Below are positions 23,301 to 34,200 of a stretch of 64,000 nt of DNA, piece after piece (within the stretch, counting starts at the first letter, position 1; each line of letters starts with the position of its first letter). The position numbers and the translations under genes were made by a program. The notes under the pieces are model-generated. The model was not told the origin of the DNA and ran no database searches. It saw only the letters and a list, made by a program, of their open reading frames with translations. Location of the stretch: positions 1 to 64,000 of IMG/VR virus record IMGVR_UViG_3300021197_001243; one strand, 5' to 3'. Origin of the DNA: a virus.

Positions 23301-25247
23301 TACAGCTCTGTACAGTACATCTTTTTCTCTACGGATTTTTGCCGAAGGCTTCATTTTGTTTAGCTCTGTAAGCCTATTGTATATTTCTGACAACTTTGCA
23401 TTTATTCTTTTGTCGTCAGTGTATTCTTTAGCTACAGATATATGCTGTAAGAACTTATTTTTAGATTTACCTATATTAAAGGTGTTTATACCTGTAGGTA
23501 TACCTGCCTTACTCCACGAAAAATCCATATGCCCAGGTATAATTCTAGACATCCTAATTTTACCTATACTATAGTTATCAGATAAAGTAGTAGCATAGAT
23601 TCCTAACTGTGAATCATAAGACTCTCTTTTACCTCCTCTAAAAGGATCAATAACTATTTTTTTTGAAGCTCCTGCACCTTCAGTAAACTTTTGCTTAGGA
23701 GCTATAAACTTAAAGTCATAAATTGCTACGGATCCATCAGAAAACAAAAACAATATATCTATAGTACCTGCAGTATCAGTTGCTTTATCATAAACTTGTA
23801 CCTCTGTAAATACTTCAAAGTCTTTATCTTTTGCTATAGTATCTTGAGTTTTACGTACCTGTGTTAAAAGCCGTTTCATTTCTCCACGAAACTCTTTAAA
23901 CATATTATCAGTAAGATCTGCTTTATACTTTACATCAGATTCAGTTAATTTAACTCTGCTATCTTCTAAATCTACAACAGAAGCTCCTTTCATTTTTGAT
24001 GCCTCATCCTCTACAAGAAATTGTCCTACATTATGAAGATTTGTACCTGCGTCTCTAGCAAAAGCTGATTTAGGATTTTTTTGCATACCTTTTACAGCTT
24101 CAAGACCCCCCATATTTCTCATAAAGCTTATAGTAGAATCGTCTGTAGCTCTTCGAGTAACCATTTTAGTTGTACCATCCTCTTGCTCAAGCATATATCT
24201 CGCTATAACTCCTTGATCGTCTTCAAATAACTCAAAGTTTTTTATTTTACCTTCAGCTAACTCTTTTGTAATATCTGTTTTTATAGAAAGCTTATTATGT
24301 GTACTTATAAGTTCTCCTTTAATAAGTTCTGCTGGTGTAGCTGTACCTAATGACCTGAATAAAGTATTGTTGCTAGTGTTATCTATAGCATCTTGGTATT
24401 TTGTAAGATCGTTATTGAACATTTTGTATGCAGCTTTGACATACGGATCCTCTAAATTGAACATGTTCTTTATAGCTTGCCATGCTCTTTTCCACCAACG
24501 ACTCTCTCTATCATTGATATTTTCATCAGTGGCTCTATTAACCATTACCTTTGCAATAGCTTCATCTATAATATCTTCTTCTGTATACTCTGATATAGCT
24601 GCTCTATATTTTGTAGATACCTCTGCATATTCAGGAGTAGTAAATATTCTAGAACGCATAGAATTATATAATGCACTCCCTGTATCTTTTAAAGCATTGA
24701 CATAAAAATGAGTTATTTCCTCTGTAAGCTCTGACTCATTACCTAAAGTAGCCACTATAGATTTATTTATAAGATCTGCTACAGCTACTCCTGCAATAAG
24801 ATTACCTTCATTGTCAGTTAAAGTCTTTGCAACTTTAAAAGATATTCCAAGCTGATTCATAATAAGCTTAAGACTGGCTTGTATGTTCCTTTCTGCTTCA
24901 GCTATTCTTTCTTGTACTATCTTTTCTTCTTTTTCCGGGGAAATATCTGCAAGCTCTTGAAACCTTTCTATTTGAGCCCCCCTAAATCTTACAAGTGTAT
25001 TTCGTACAGTGGTATCTCTAAAATAAGAGTTTCCTCGTATAGCTTTAACCTGAGAATCTTGTAAGTATACTACAGGCTCGGTCTGCATATCGTACGTAGT
25101 TTCTAATACGTCTTGAACACGGGCAGCTTCTTGATTAAACTTATATGCAGGCGCAGATAGTTGGTATAACCTCCTACTCTCGTTGTACTCCATAAGGCCT
25201 TTTTCGACCATATTATTTATTATGTTGGATTCTATACTACAACTCAT
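20328..25247 (-). CDS. Giant virion-associated protein with PD-(D/E)XK nuclease domain, 1639 aa
   Basis: Probably an internal virion protein, the last gene of the late operon. Residues about 470-550 form a RecB/Cas4-type nuclease core: GTIDIL (Asp497), YDFKF (Asp511, Lys513) and YDSQLGIYA (Gln547). An upstream segment, LTEEITHFYV (residues 174-183), looks like a zincin helix in which the first His is Glu, so that domain may be inactive. Charged helical stretches fill 620-1000. Hydrophobic segments near the C-terminus (VLTLSLIGMLFGARG) could help cross membranes. It shares one base with the RNA polymerase polyprotein gene (TAATG), so the two are made together. Its role in ejection is inferred. 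Confidence 0.85.
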   Translation of the reverse strand: MSCSIESNIINNMVEKGLMEYNESRRLYQLSAPAYKFNQEAARVQDVLETTYDMQTEPVVYLQDSQVKAIRGNSYFRDTTVRNTLVRFRGAQIERFQELADISPEKEEKIVQERIAEAERNIQASLKLIMNQLGISFKVAKTLTDNEGNLIAGVAVADLINKSIVATLGNESELTEEITHFYVNALKDTGSALYNSMRSRIFTTPEYAEVSTKYRAAISEYTEEDIIDEAIAKVMVNRATDENINDRESRWWKRAWQAIKNMFNLEDPYVKAAYKMFNNDLTKYQDAIDNTSNNTLFRSLGTATPAELIKGELISTHNKLSIKTDITKELAEGKIKNFELFEDDQGVIARYMLEQEDGTTKMVTRRATDDSTISFMRNMGGLEAVKGMQKNPKSAFARDAGTNLHNVGQFLVEDEASKMKGASVVDLEDSRVKLTESDVKYKADLTDNMFKEFRGEMKRLLTQVRKTQDTIAKDKDFEVFTEVQVYDKATDTAGTIDILFLFSDGSVAIYDFKFIAPKQKFTEGAGASKKIVIDPFRGGKRESYDSQLGIYATTLSDNYSIGKIRMSRIIPGHMDFSWSKAGIPTGINTFNIGKSKNKFLQHISVAKEYTDDKRINAKLSEIYNRLTELNKMKPSAKIRREKDVLYRAVQSLVVESNLGELLETLNETINKATDYASISDEDSENYMSFDELQHSLDLLQMFSDINAVMVRKAKSLKTKKEKTAVYDDIAELSRSVEDAVEIIEEELLRRSLVNSRLDTTIPYAGLGFLDKFIVMDQIENPIFQEGKRRINITHDIIARRVEELRRKWFNLDESLQLYAESKNMSLVDVYEMFIEDTGEELKLIPMFKKEFWEEVLEKVGVPDEVKKESVAWMKERFQIKEGAKESYNKALKKRIEYLKREYPNKGKAYNAYLKSFKDNYNVFGGNPSAWASPKYWMYLEVKPEYAKEVWSESFEKLNQPGNEALLTYFNAWKEQLREYNEEMDGVYLSGNTIPTVRKTLIENFTRGKDIFSKDFIQDWWSRGFAVKVDEDDTSGGNPIQKVPLPFINALKNRKGDKSSQLVSRDLSRSMYMMGASIYNYIEKSKIESEMLFLRHQLHTKHLAGQQLKTKSTKRGTEIIRESGKPVLDEEGLDPDTLKLFDQFFNYYMYGHSYSSKDKIIGNVSMQKLVSKLNALFSYMKISVPVKLAISTKIAGSLFTYVEGMGGVHYGTKELSDSLLMFAKDRDFYYGITDYFNLHTQGREYHRGRRMHATVLTRNLDTSFMYEPLGMTDRSIDRTVAVAMMQNYGLGKDGLVKRLNQLPEGSKSILEIVSEKSTVDKKTGEVVVDLDALPDEAFTQFRQVVKKVVGGIKGEQGEDNIVAAHTELAFRLLGTFKWWAPAFVLKRYGGRRYDYIEDAPVEGRFIGGMRAILGKQSTDETNGYLASTAAALERVYNAFSHLAFLRSYTVSAERKARLESKNKWSEAKEERYKRQRAAIQLELDFVKANTTDPDMLQVDLESYIEMREASTRSFLAEARIVLTLSLIGMLFGARGFNDDDEPLKNTNYGTRLLSDILAKVILETTFAMNPLELQKLNQSAIPTLGLVDDAFALVKAGYRSTSATFKGEELDARTKGFPREVAETFVPGYNQFIKFVGQIE

Positions 25248-28200
25248 TATTTTTTACAAGTTAAAGGGTCTTTTTTACCTTTTTTAGGTTTACTCTGGGC
25301 TTTATTTTTATTTGCAATAGTGTAATTAGAATCTAAAAATATGGTATTTGTCATATTTACAAGATTGGTGCTTCCTCTTACATCTATTGGTACAGAAACT
25401 CCTTCTTCGCCCTCTACAGGATTTCTAAAGTAAACTACTTCAGCTTTAGGTCTAGCTGCACCCTGTGCTATAGCTTGTTTAAAAGCTTTTTTAGACTTAG
25501 AAGTTAACTGATATGTAATAGGGTGAGTCTTTTTACTATACGTATTATTTTTAACTGCAATAGTCCTATCATTACGGTTATTCTCTAAAAAGTATTCAAA
25601 GTAATCTTCTATCCTACCGTTAAATACCATACCTGCATTTCCAGTTGCATACCTATCTAAAGGATCTTCCATTAATCTCATAATTGAGTCTCCAGGTATT
25701 GTATTTAAGAATGAATTTCTTGCAGTTTCAATTCCGGTTTGAAGTAATGCTGTTTTAATAATATTTCTTGCTATATCAGGATATGTAGCTTCAACTTCTC
25801 TAAATCCATCATAGATACTATTCATTTCAAATGGAGTCATAGTTCTATTCAAAGGCTGAAGATAATCATTTGTCATGTCTTTACCCTCTCTAACAGGAGA
25901 TATAACAGGTATGAGGTTCTGTATGAATGGATTATCTTTTAAAGGATGCTTTACTTTAGGATTTTGAATCGTTTCTATCTGCATTGCCATAGAGTCTTCT
26001 CCAAGCATAAGAGATTCTATATTATCTCCTAAATCTATTTCTTGATTTGAATCTTCTCTATATACAGGAATATTCTGCATTATAAATGATATAAATCCAT
26101 TTTCATACTTATTCAAAATTTTTGCTCTTTCATCTACAGAAAGACCTCTAATATTAGGATTTGTATATATTTTTTGTATCCGTTTAAAGTCCACCATAAA
26201 TGCAGCCTGCTGATCTTCTGTCAAAAATAGATCATTAAAAATAGTCTGCATGTCATAGTTGTACATAGACAATGATCTCATAAATGTATCAGGTGTTCCT
26301 TTTTTAGCTATAAAATCTTCAAATCCTATTATATCTTGTTTAGAACCTAGTATATGTATTTGATCTGGCTCAAATGCTATAATTTCACCTAAGCCTTCTG
26401 TATCTATTATACCATCGTTACCTAAGTCTGAAAATCTTTTAGTATCACCAGGTTTATTTATGGTCTCACTTAATCCAGGAGCATCGGTAATAGGATTTTT
26501 TAAATTTAAAACAACAGCCATTTTCACTTCCCCTACATGTGCATAGGCTGCCTTATCGGAAGTGAAATAAAAACCATCACTTATTAATTTAGTTTTATCA
26601 AATTCTTCAAATTTTTCTTTTGTGTTATGATAAACAATATCTTTTACTTTACTCTCAGGGAATATAGTGTTTAGATAAGCATTGTACTGTTCTTCTGTAC
26701 CTATCTCTGCTAGCTCAGGATTGGATTCAAATACTTCAGAGACACCTTCAGTAACCTCAGTTGCAGGTTGAGTAGTATTTATACTTGTTATTTTCTCAGC
26801 ATTTTTAAACAGCCCTGTACTTAATGCACTTTTATACATATCTAAGATAACTCTAAGATGATTTCTGCTCTTAGGTATCTTAGTATCAAATGCTTGAGCC
26901 GTAACTATATTACCAAGAGTTTCACCTAGTTTGCTGTACATAAACATATCAGATAGTACTTGAAGCTGTACATACTTTTCTTCTTCAGTCATATCCTCTA
27001 CATCTTTTGCCACCATAGGTTTAAGCATATCTGCACTTAAAAGGTACGTATCAGATTCTGTAGGAGAAGTTTTAAAGTTTGTAGCATATAGCGTTCTAAG
27101 ATCTTTAGATATTTCTTCATCATATATACTTTCTTCCATTACCTTACTTGTTCTACTCCTACCTATTTCAAGCATTTGTAGGTAGTCTTTAACAATAGGC
27201 TGGTTAGCAAACATTGCTTGTGTACGTATATCTACTCCTACTCGAGTAAGGAACATCCACATATTTGCATTGTCCGGAGTAATATTCAAAATGTGAAGTA
27301 TAGGATTGTTCACAACATCTACAGAAGCGTTTGTAAACTGACTTATAGCATCAGATATACGCATAGTCCCTTCAACATTAGTCACTCTCCCTAAAGAATG
27401 TTCCATAGCTAATGGATCAAACCCTGTAAAGTTTATAGCTATCTCTTTAATAGCTCCTGTAGGAAGTTTAAGCTCATTATCAGTATCTAAAGTAAGTCCT
27501 GCTATTTGCCCTTTAATATGGTGCGTAGAACCAAGTGCTGCTATACCTACAAGTACTTTACCTTTATTAAATGCTTCAGCTACCTCTATAAGATTAGGTA
27601 TGCTAGTATCTGTATGGTAATCTGTAATAGTTGCTAAATCAGGTAGTCTTTTATCACCTTTATAAATACCTTCTACAAGTTCATTAGTATTAGGATCTAC
27701 ACCTCCATTTAGCTCTAAAGCAATTGCCTCTAAGTCATTTGTATGCACAGGTTGTAGCCAGGTATCATATCTTTCCTCATTATTTATTTGCAATAACGTA
27801 ATCATATCTTCCATTACAGCATTCTGCATAGCCCCCTTACTCTGTGAGTTGTACTTAGTGGCTTTTGGATTTTCAGCTTGCCATTCTTCAAAAGATTTAG
27901 AGAATACTTCTTGTTTAGCTATAATTTTTTTAATTCTAGCATATGATTTACGTATCTCTTTAGGATTAGAGTCAAAATACTGTGCTAGCTTATCCGCCTG
28001 TTCATTAGATATATCTTCTGCAGATTCTTTAAATAGCTCATCTGCTGTTTTTTCTCCAAAAATCTTACTTACAAAAGAGTCTGTAAGCATTTTTACAAGC
28101 TGATCTCTTTCTGCTACAGAATCCATTATGTCTTCCATCTCTTCAAGAGCCTTCATATTTCTATTCAGGATACGTTGCTCTGCATTATACCACTCTTCTA

Positions 28201-31200
28201 AAGAATCATAAAACTTTTCTTTTACAAGTTTACCTCCACGCATTCTATATGCTGGGAAATACAATACAAGTTTATCTATATCAAAGTCAGATCCTGACTT
28301 AGTAACCATTTCAGATGGAATTACCACTGTAGGACCTGCAGTTCTAGGTAAAAATCCTTTCACTTTAATAGCTTCAATAGAGTGAATACCGTCTGTAGGT
28401 ATACGTATACCTATAAGTTCAAGTAGGTCAAGTTCTCCTACTTTAGTGTCTCCATCATATATACCATCTTTTTTAATTATCATATCCTTACCCACCATCT
28501 CTTTAAAGTGATGTGGTAGATATACTTGCATATATTTATCTCCTTCAGTGTAAGCTTCAAGCTCATCAAGTCTCACTCCAGGTATACCATCTATTTTTGA
28601 TGTTTCAAATCCTAGCGAAGACTGTTGTACATACATGTCCCCTTTAAATCTTTGACGGATAACTCTCTTACCCGCAAGACTCCATAGTACTCCTTCAAGC
28701 CTTCCTTTATTAGACACTGCATCAAAGTACACAGGTTTTTTCTCTTCATTACGCTCTTCAAGATAATCTAAAGACGCAAGGAGTTGTTTAGGCATTTGAC
28801 GTCTTAAACTCTCATTTTTAATAGCAGCTATAAACTTGCTGAAGTCATTGTTTATCACTTCATAGTTCATAGTATTATCCTCATTCCTACCTTTTTCTTT
28901 TATACCAAACTCATCTAAAAGTTTAGTGTAAGCTTGCTCTGTAAGGCTGTTAAGAACAGAATTATATCGTTCAATAGTAGGACTAAGAGCTTCAAATTCT
29001 GGACGAATAGCTCCGTTTTGAAATAAATCAGATAGTACTTGTACTCTTGCTTGTGTAGCAATCGGAGATGTACCTTTAAATTTAGAAGGCACTTCTAACT
29101 GTGTCCCCATAAATCTGTAGTCTATATTAACCACGTTAGAAGAATCTAAATTATTCTTTAACATGTCAGAGTTAAGTATAACTCCATCCTCCATAAGTTC
29201 TAACTGACTATCTTCTCCAGGTACACCAATCTTAAATGCAGATGGAAGTATAAGTCCCCCTAAAGTTTCTGAAGTAAGAAATTTGTACATATTTTCTATA
29301 CCTGTAAATGTCTTATTCCCCATTTTTCCTAAACCAGGATATATAGGTGCAGCAGACATTTTAAAGAAACCTGGTACTTGAGTATTTATATTGTCATTAG
29401 CGAGATATCCAAAATACTGGAATTTAAGAGGTGGGAATTTACCCATAACTTCATCAGTTATAGTATCTCCTCTATACATTACATTTTCATAGACTTTTTC
29501 TTGTGCAGGGCTCCAAGTATTTCCTCTTATAGCCATTTCTCTGTATGCAGGAAGAGTAAGTAAAAGTGTACCATCCGCTTTTTCAGCTGCTTTAGCATAA
29601 GCTGCAGCTACTTTTGGAGATAAAGAATCTATATACTCCTGTAAAAATGGAGTTATACGTGAAGGTTCTTTTACTACAACTAATTGTTCAAATCCATCTG
29701 CTACTTTTCCGTCAAATAGTGTAAATTCTGCATCTGTTTTATTGTTTTTTACTCTAGAGTTTTCAGAAGCGTTAAGCCATTCATTTAAGCCTTCATCTAC
29801 ATTAAATATGTCTTTTACACCTACAGCACCTTTTACTCTTTTAAATAAAGCTTTATAAAATGCTGGATCTCCAAAAAACATTTTGAACATCTCATTTTTA
29901 TAAATAGTCTGACGTACAACAACTGTTTCTACAAACTCTTGAAGTTTTTCTTTTGATACATTATCAGGGAGTGTTTCTCCAAATCTAGCTCTATTTAGCC
30001 CATATAATTGATAGCTGTCATCTTCATTCTTAGAAACCACTTTAAGTTTATCCATAAACTCTATAAGTTCTTCTACATCTTCTTTTAAAACTTTTTCAAT
30101 AGACTCAAAAAATGCATTGCTGTTAAGAGTTATAAATTCTTGTATATCATCTCTAGTGGCCTCTGCATTATTCATCATATTATTGAGGTGAGATGTCATG
30201 TCAGGATTAAGTTTTGACATAAGCTTTTTAAACATCCTCAACTTATTGATACGATCAGTGTAATCTTTTACATTAATTTGCTCTTCAGTCGCAGTGTTAG
30301 TAGCCACTATTTCATCTACTAAATATCCAAGTAGTGCATCTTTTGCTGACCGGATATCCTTAAATTCCTTTATAGGGAATCTTATAGAGAAATCTGTAGC
30401 TATATCTGCCGCTTTAAGTACAGGCATTACACCTTCCATTATAGACTCTATATAGCTTGTAAGATTATCTGTAGGGCGCAGCTTAGAAGTTTTTACTCCT
30501 ACTTGACCTGCACCCTCTATTGCAAGACCCTCACGTATCATTACATCCATTTTAACATTTGGATCGTCTCTAAGTGCTTTTAGAGTGAGGGAATTAAATG
30601 CATAAGGGTTTTTGTTAGGATTCTCTTTTGTAGGGAAATAATCTTTAAGCTCATCTATAGGGGTATTTGCTATAGTGCTCATTTCATTGTTCATAGAAAT
30701 GCTATAAACAAGTTTTCCTTCAGGATTTTGATGCTGGAACTCATACTCTATATTAGTAGTATCAAGTTCAAGCTTTGCAAGATGATTCATCCTTGTAACA
30801 CTAAGAGATTCACTCCTGTCAAATAGTGCTGTAAGAGATGTAGTACCTGCTATTATATCTCCAAATACAAAGTCAATACCATTATCTATAGCATTTCTAT
30901 ATGTAGTGTCCGTACCAGGTAACATCATTTCATTTCTAGAATCTATCTGTAAGATTCCTTCTAACTTTTCTCTATTAGAGAATACTATTCCTAAATGTTC
31001 AAGGGCATCAAGTTTGTACCCATAATCTCTTGAGTTTTCTACAGCATTAAGTACTCCTTTTATAGTAAGTTTTCTATTTCCAAATTTGGATTTTACATCT
31101 TTATCAAATACAATATTGCCTCTCTCATCAAATTGCACATGTTTAGATGTCCGTGTCTTACCTCGTAGCGATGCATTCCATCTTGCACGTATACCTCTAA

Positions 31201-34200
31201 GATTTCTTTCTAGGTTAGGGTCTATGTTATAAATTTTACCTGTCTCTTGCAGTATAGTATACTGTGTGTCATACATTGTTTTTGCAAACTGATTTCTAAA
31301 CGCTGTTTGCAATAATGCTTCTTGAAAAGACGTAGGCATTACATAAGGATCCTCCCCTAATCTCTCTAGTACATCTTTAGCCCAAGGATACTCTTCTTCA
31401 AGGTCTATTAATGTATCTAACTGGTCTTGAAAATTTAGTTTACCCTGCAGTTTTGTTTGTAGAGTTTTTAGTACAGATTTAAGCTCGTATGCACCTCTTA
31501 GTCCTGTTGAATTACGTTCTCCGGTTCTGTTAGGAATTGTTCCAAGTATAATTTTAATAACTCCTTTTGCAGTGTCTGTAGGAGACATTTCTAATTGATC
31601 TGCAATATCTTGGAACATTTTACTGCTTACTTCATCTTCATCTCTAGTATCTTCTAACTCTAAGTCAAGTCCTAGCTGTTTCATAAACTGCTGATGAATC
31701 ATAGTAGCATCATATCTGTTTTCTGTTCCCAGATCCCAAATTCTACCTTGTATTTCTTTTGAACCTAAAGCACTACTATAAAGAGCTTGATTAGCCTTAA
31801 GTACTTGATTATATGCAGCAGTACCTTCTTTCAACTCACTAAGTCTCTCTGCGTAATCGTCATACATTAATGCCCATGCATCTCTGTATGCTTGTGCTAA
31901 TGCTGAACTTTTTACAGGTGTCATATCTAGAAAATCTGCAAATTCTAAATTTACCTCTCTACCTTCTTCTACTTCGTAAGTTACATTTTGTATAGCCTCT
32001 GCTAAATATGAGGTAAGAGTGGAGTTAAGATCTGCAGTAAATACAGCACTTTGACCATTTAAAATCTGTGTAGCTGCCATCATAGGGCTACCTACATTCT
32101 TATTTTCAAGGTTTCTTTGTGCATTTTTAAACCCTCCTTCTTCAATCTTAGCAAAAAGCCCCTCTATACCTTTTATAGTGGGATCTATTTCAAAAGCTTT
32201 ATCAAGTTTAAATACAGTTCTAAACGTATCTCTGATAAAATCAAATAGTTTTTGGAAAATAGTTCTTTGCTCTGGAGTTACAGTGTCTTGTCCTATTACA
32301 TATTTACCTTTTGACAATACATATCTCCTGAACTCTTCTGCTAACCATTCTTCTGCCTCTTTATCTGTAAACTCTGAAAGGAGTTTTGATACAGGCTTAT
32401 AAGAACGATCTTGTTCTCCTTTAGCTAGCTCTTGGTATGGTACTGCTTTACCTTTTGTACGTCGTACAATATTGTAAAGTTTTTGTCTATCTCTTGGAGA
32501 CAACATGTGCAGAGATACATTATGAAATCCTTCATGGTATAGTGCTCCTCCTGGTGCAAGATCCGATACAAGTATTTTACCAAAATCTTTAAGTTGAGCA
32601 TATCCTTCTCCACTCATACCAGAAATCATTCCTAATACAGGAATAACCTCTGTAATAAGCATACCCTGTAATCTTGCAAGTTCTTCCCCAAATGTTTCCT
32701 GTATATACTTATCAGATGGTAATGTGTAAGAGCTTGCTAAGAATGGTAAATCTTCTTGATCAGTAGATGGACGCTTTGTAGTAGTTGGTGTTGTTGTAGT
32801 ATCTGGCTCAGTATCATCTTCTTTGTATTTCTCTTCAAAAACTTGCGATTGCTCTTTAGAAAGATCCCCATCCATATATCTATCTTGGATTCTTTCTTTT
32901 AAAGCTTGCGGTTCATCTGGATCTTCAAGTATCTCTATAAGCTCTTCTCCAGACATCCGGTTTATAGCCATATCTACATACTTTAAATCAGCTGGGGGCT
33001 CGTATGTAGGCTTTTCTTCAGGCTTTTTATTAGGATCAAGATCAGTTAGTTCAGTGATAGGTGCTCCAGTAGGAGAAAGTTCAGGAGACTCATTAGGATT
33101 TGTAGAAGGACGCGTTACTCCTGCTTTTTCTAAAGTTTCATTTACAGTATCTCTAATAACTCTACCTGTTCTTGTAGCTCTTTGTACAGCTTTACCTCTA
33201 AAACTCCTTACATATTTAAGAGATTTTCTTTGCTTTTTACTATTGTTGAACATTGCATACCCACCATGCCATCTTGGAGCATCGAGTATTTCAGAATCAG
33301 AATTTGAAGATATTGGAGTTGCTCTTGTTAATAATGGAGATTGTCCTTCATCTCTATCTTTTAAAAGATATTCATTATAATTCTTCCATGTTTTACTGTT
33401 ATCTTCATCTAGAGTAAGGTCATCGTTTAGAATTACCTGTAGGTATCCTTCCTTTTTACCATTTGTAATACTACTCTTACTTATATTGTGGTATTTAGTA
33501 GTTAAAAACTTTTTGAAAGAATTATATACTTCATCTTCTACACCGGCTTCAAAGTTTTCTAACCCAATTTCTTGACTTTGATCTCCGAATATAAATGTTC
33601 CTTTACGGTGAATTAATTGAAATCTAGGGTCATCTTTTTTAGACTTTTTACCCCGCATATAGATTATATCATCTAAAGCTTTTTTAAGAGATATCTTTTC
33701 ACCTTCAAATTCAAATTCAAATTCTTTTGCAGCTTCATATGCTTTTTCCCAACTTTTAGTCCCTTCTTGAGCATCATAACTTTCCTTACGTACAGTTATA
33801 AGTTTTTGAAGTAATCGGAGTACATTTTCTACTTCATTAGCTTCAAACTCTCTCCCTATCATAGGTATAGCTAGTTGACGTTTCTTGTCAAACGCCCATA
33901 CAAGACCTGATCTTGTACGCACAGGCATAGGTATATCTTTAAGAGTTATAGTTTCATCTATAGTTTTAGAGGTACCTATATATAACCCTACGTCAGAGTA
34001 TTGATTTTTACTATGTAGTTTCCCAGAATTTTGTGTGGCCTCATCTTCAAGGACTATTTTCCCATTAGATTTACCTGTAATATTATATAAGTATACTTCG
34101 TCAGATTCTAAAGTTTCTTTTCTCCAGGTTTCATGAGCTTCACTAATGTCATCTTTTTCAGACTGTTTTAAATCTTTATCACTTCTAAACCTTTCGTCTC

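Noticed and set aside
32823-33380. Plus-strand open frame of 185 codons inside the RNA polymerase polyprotein gene
   Set aside because: Ser/Leu-rich antisense shadow of the polyprotein, with no leader or conserved motif.
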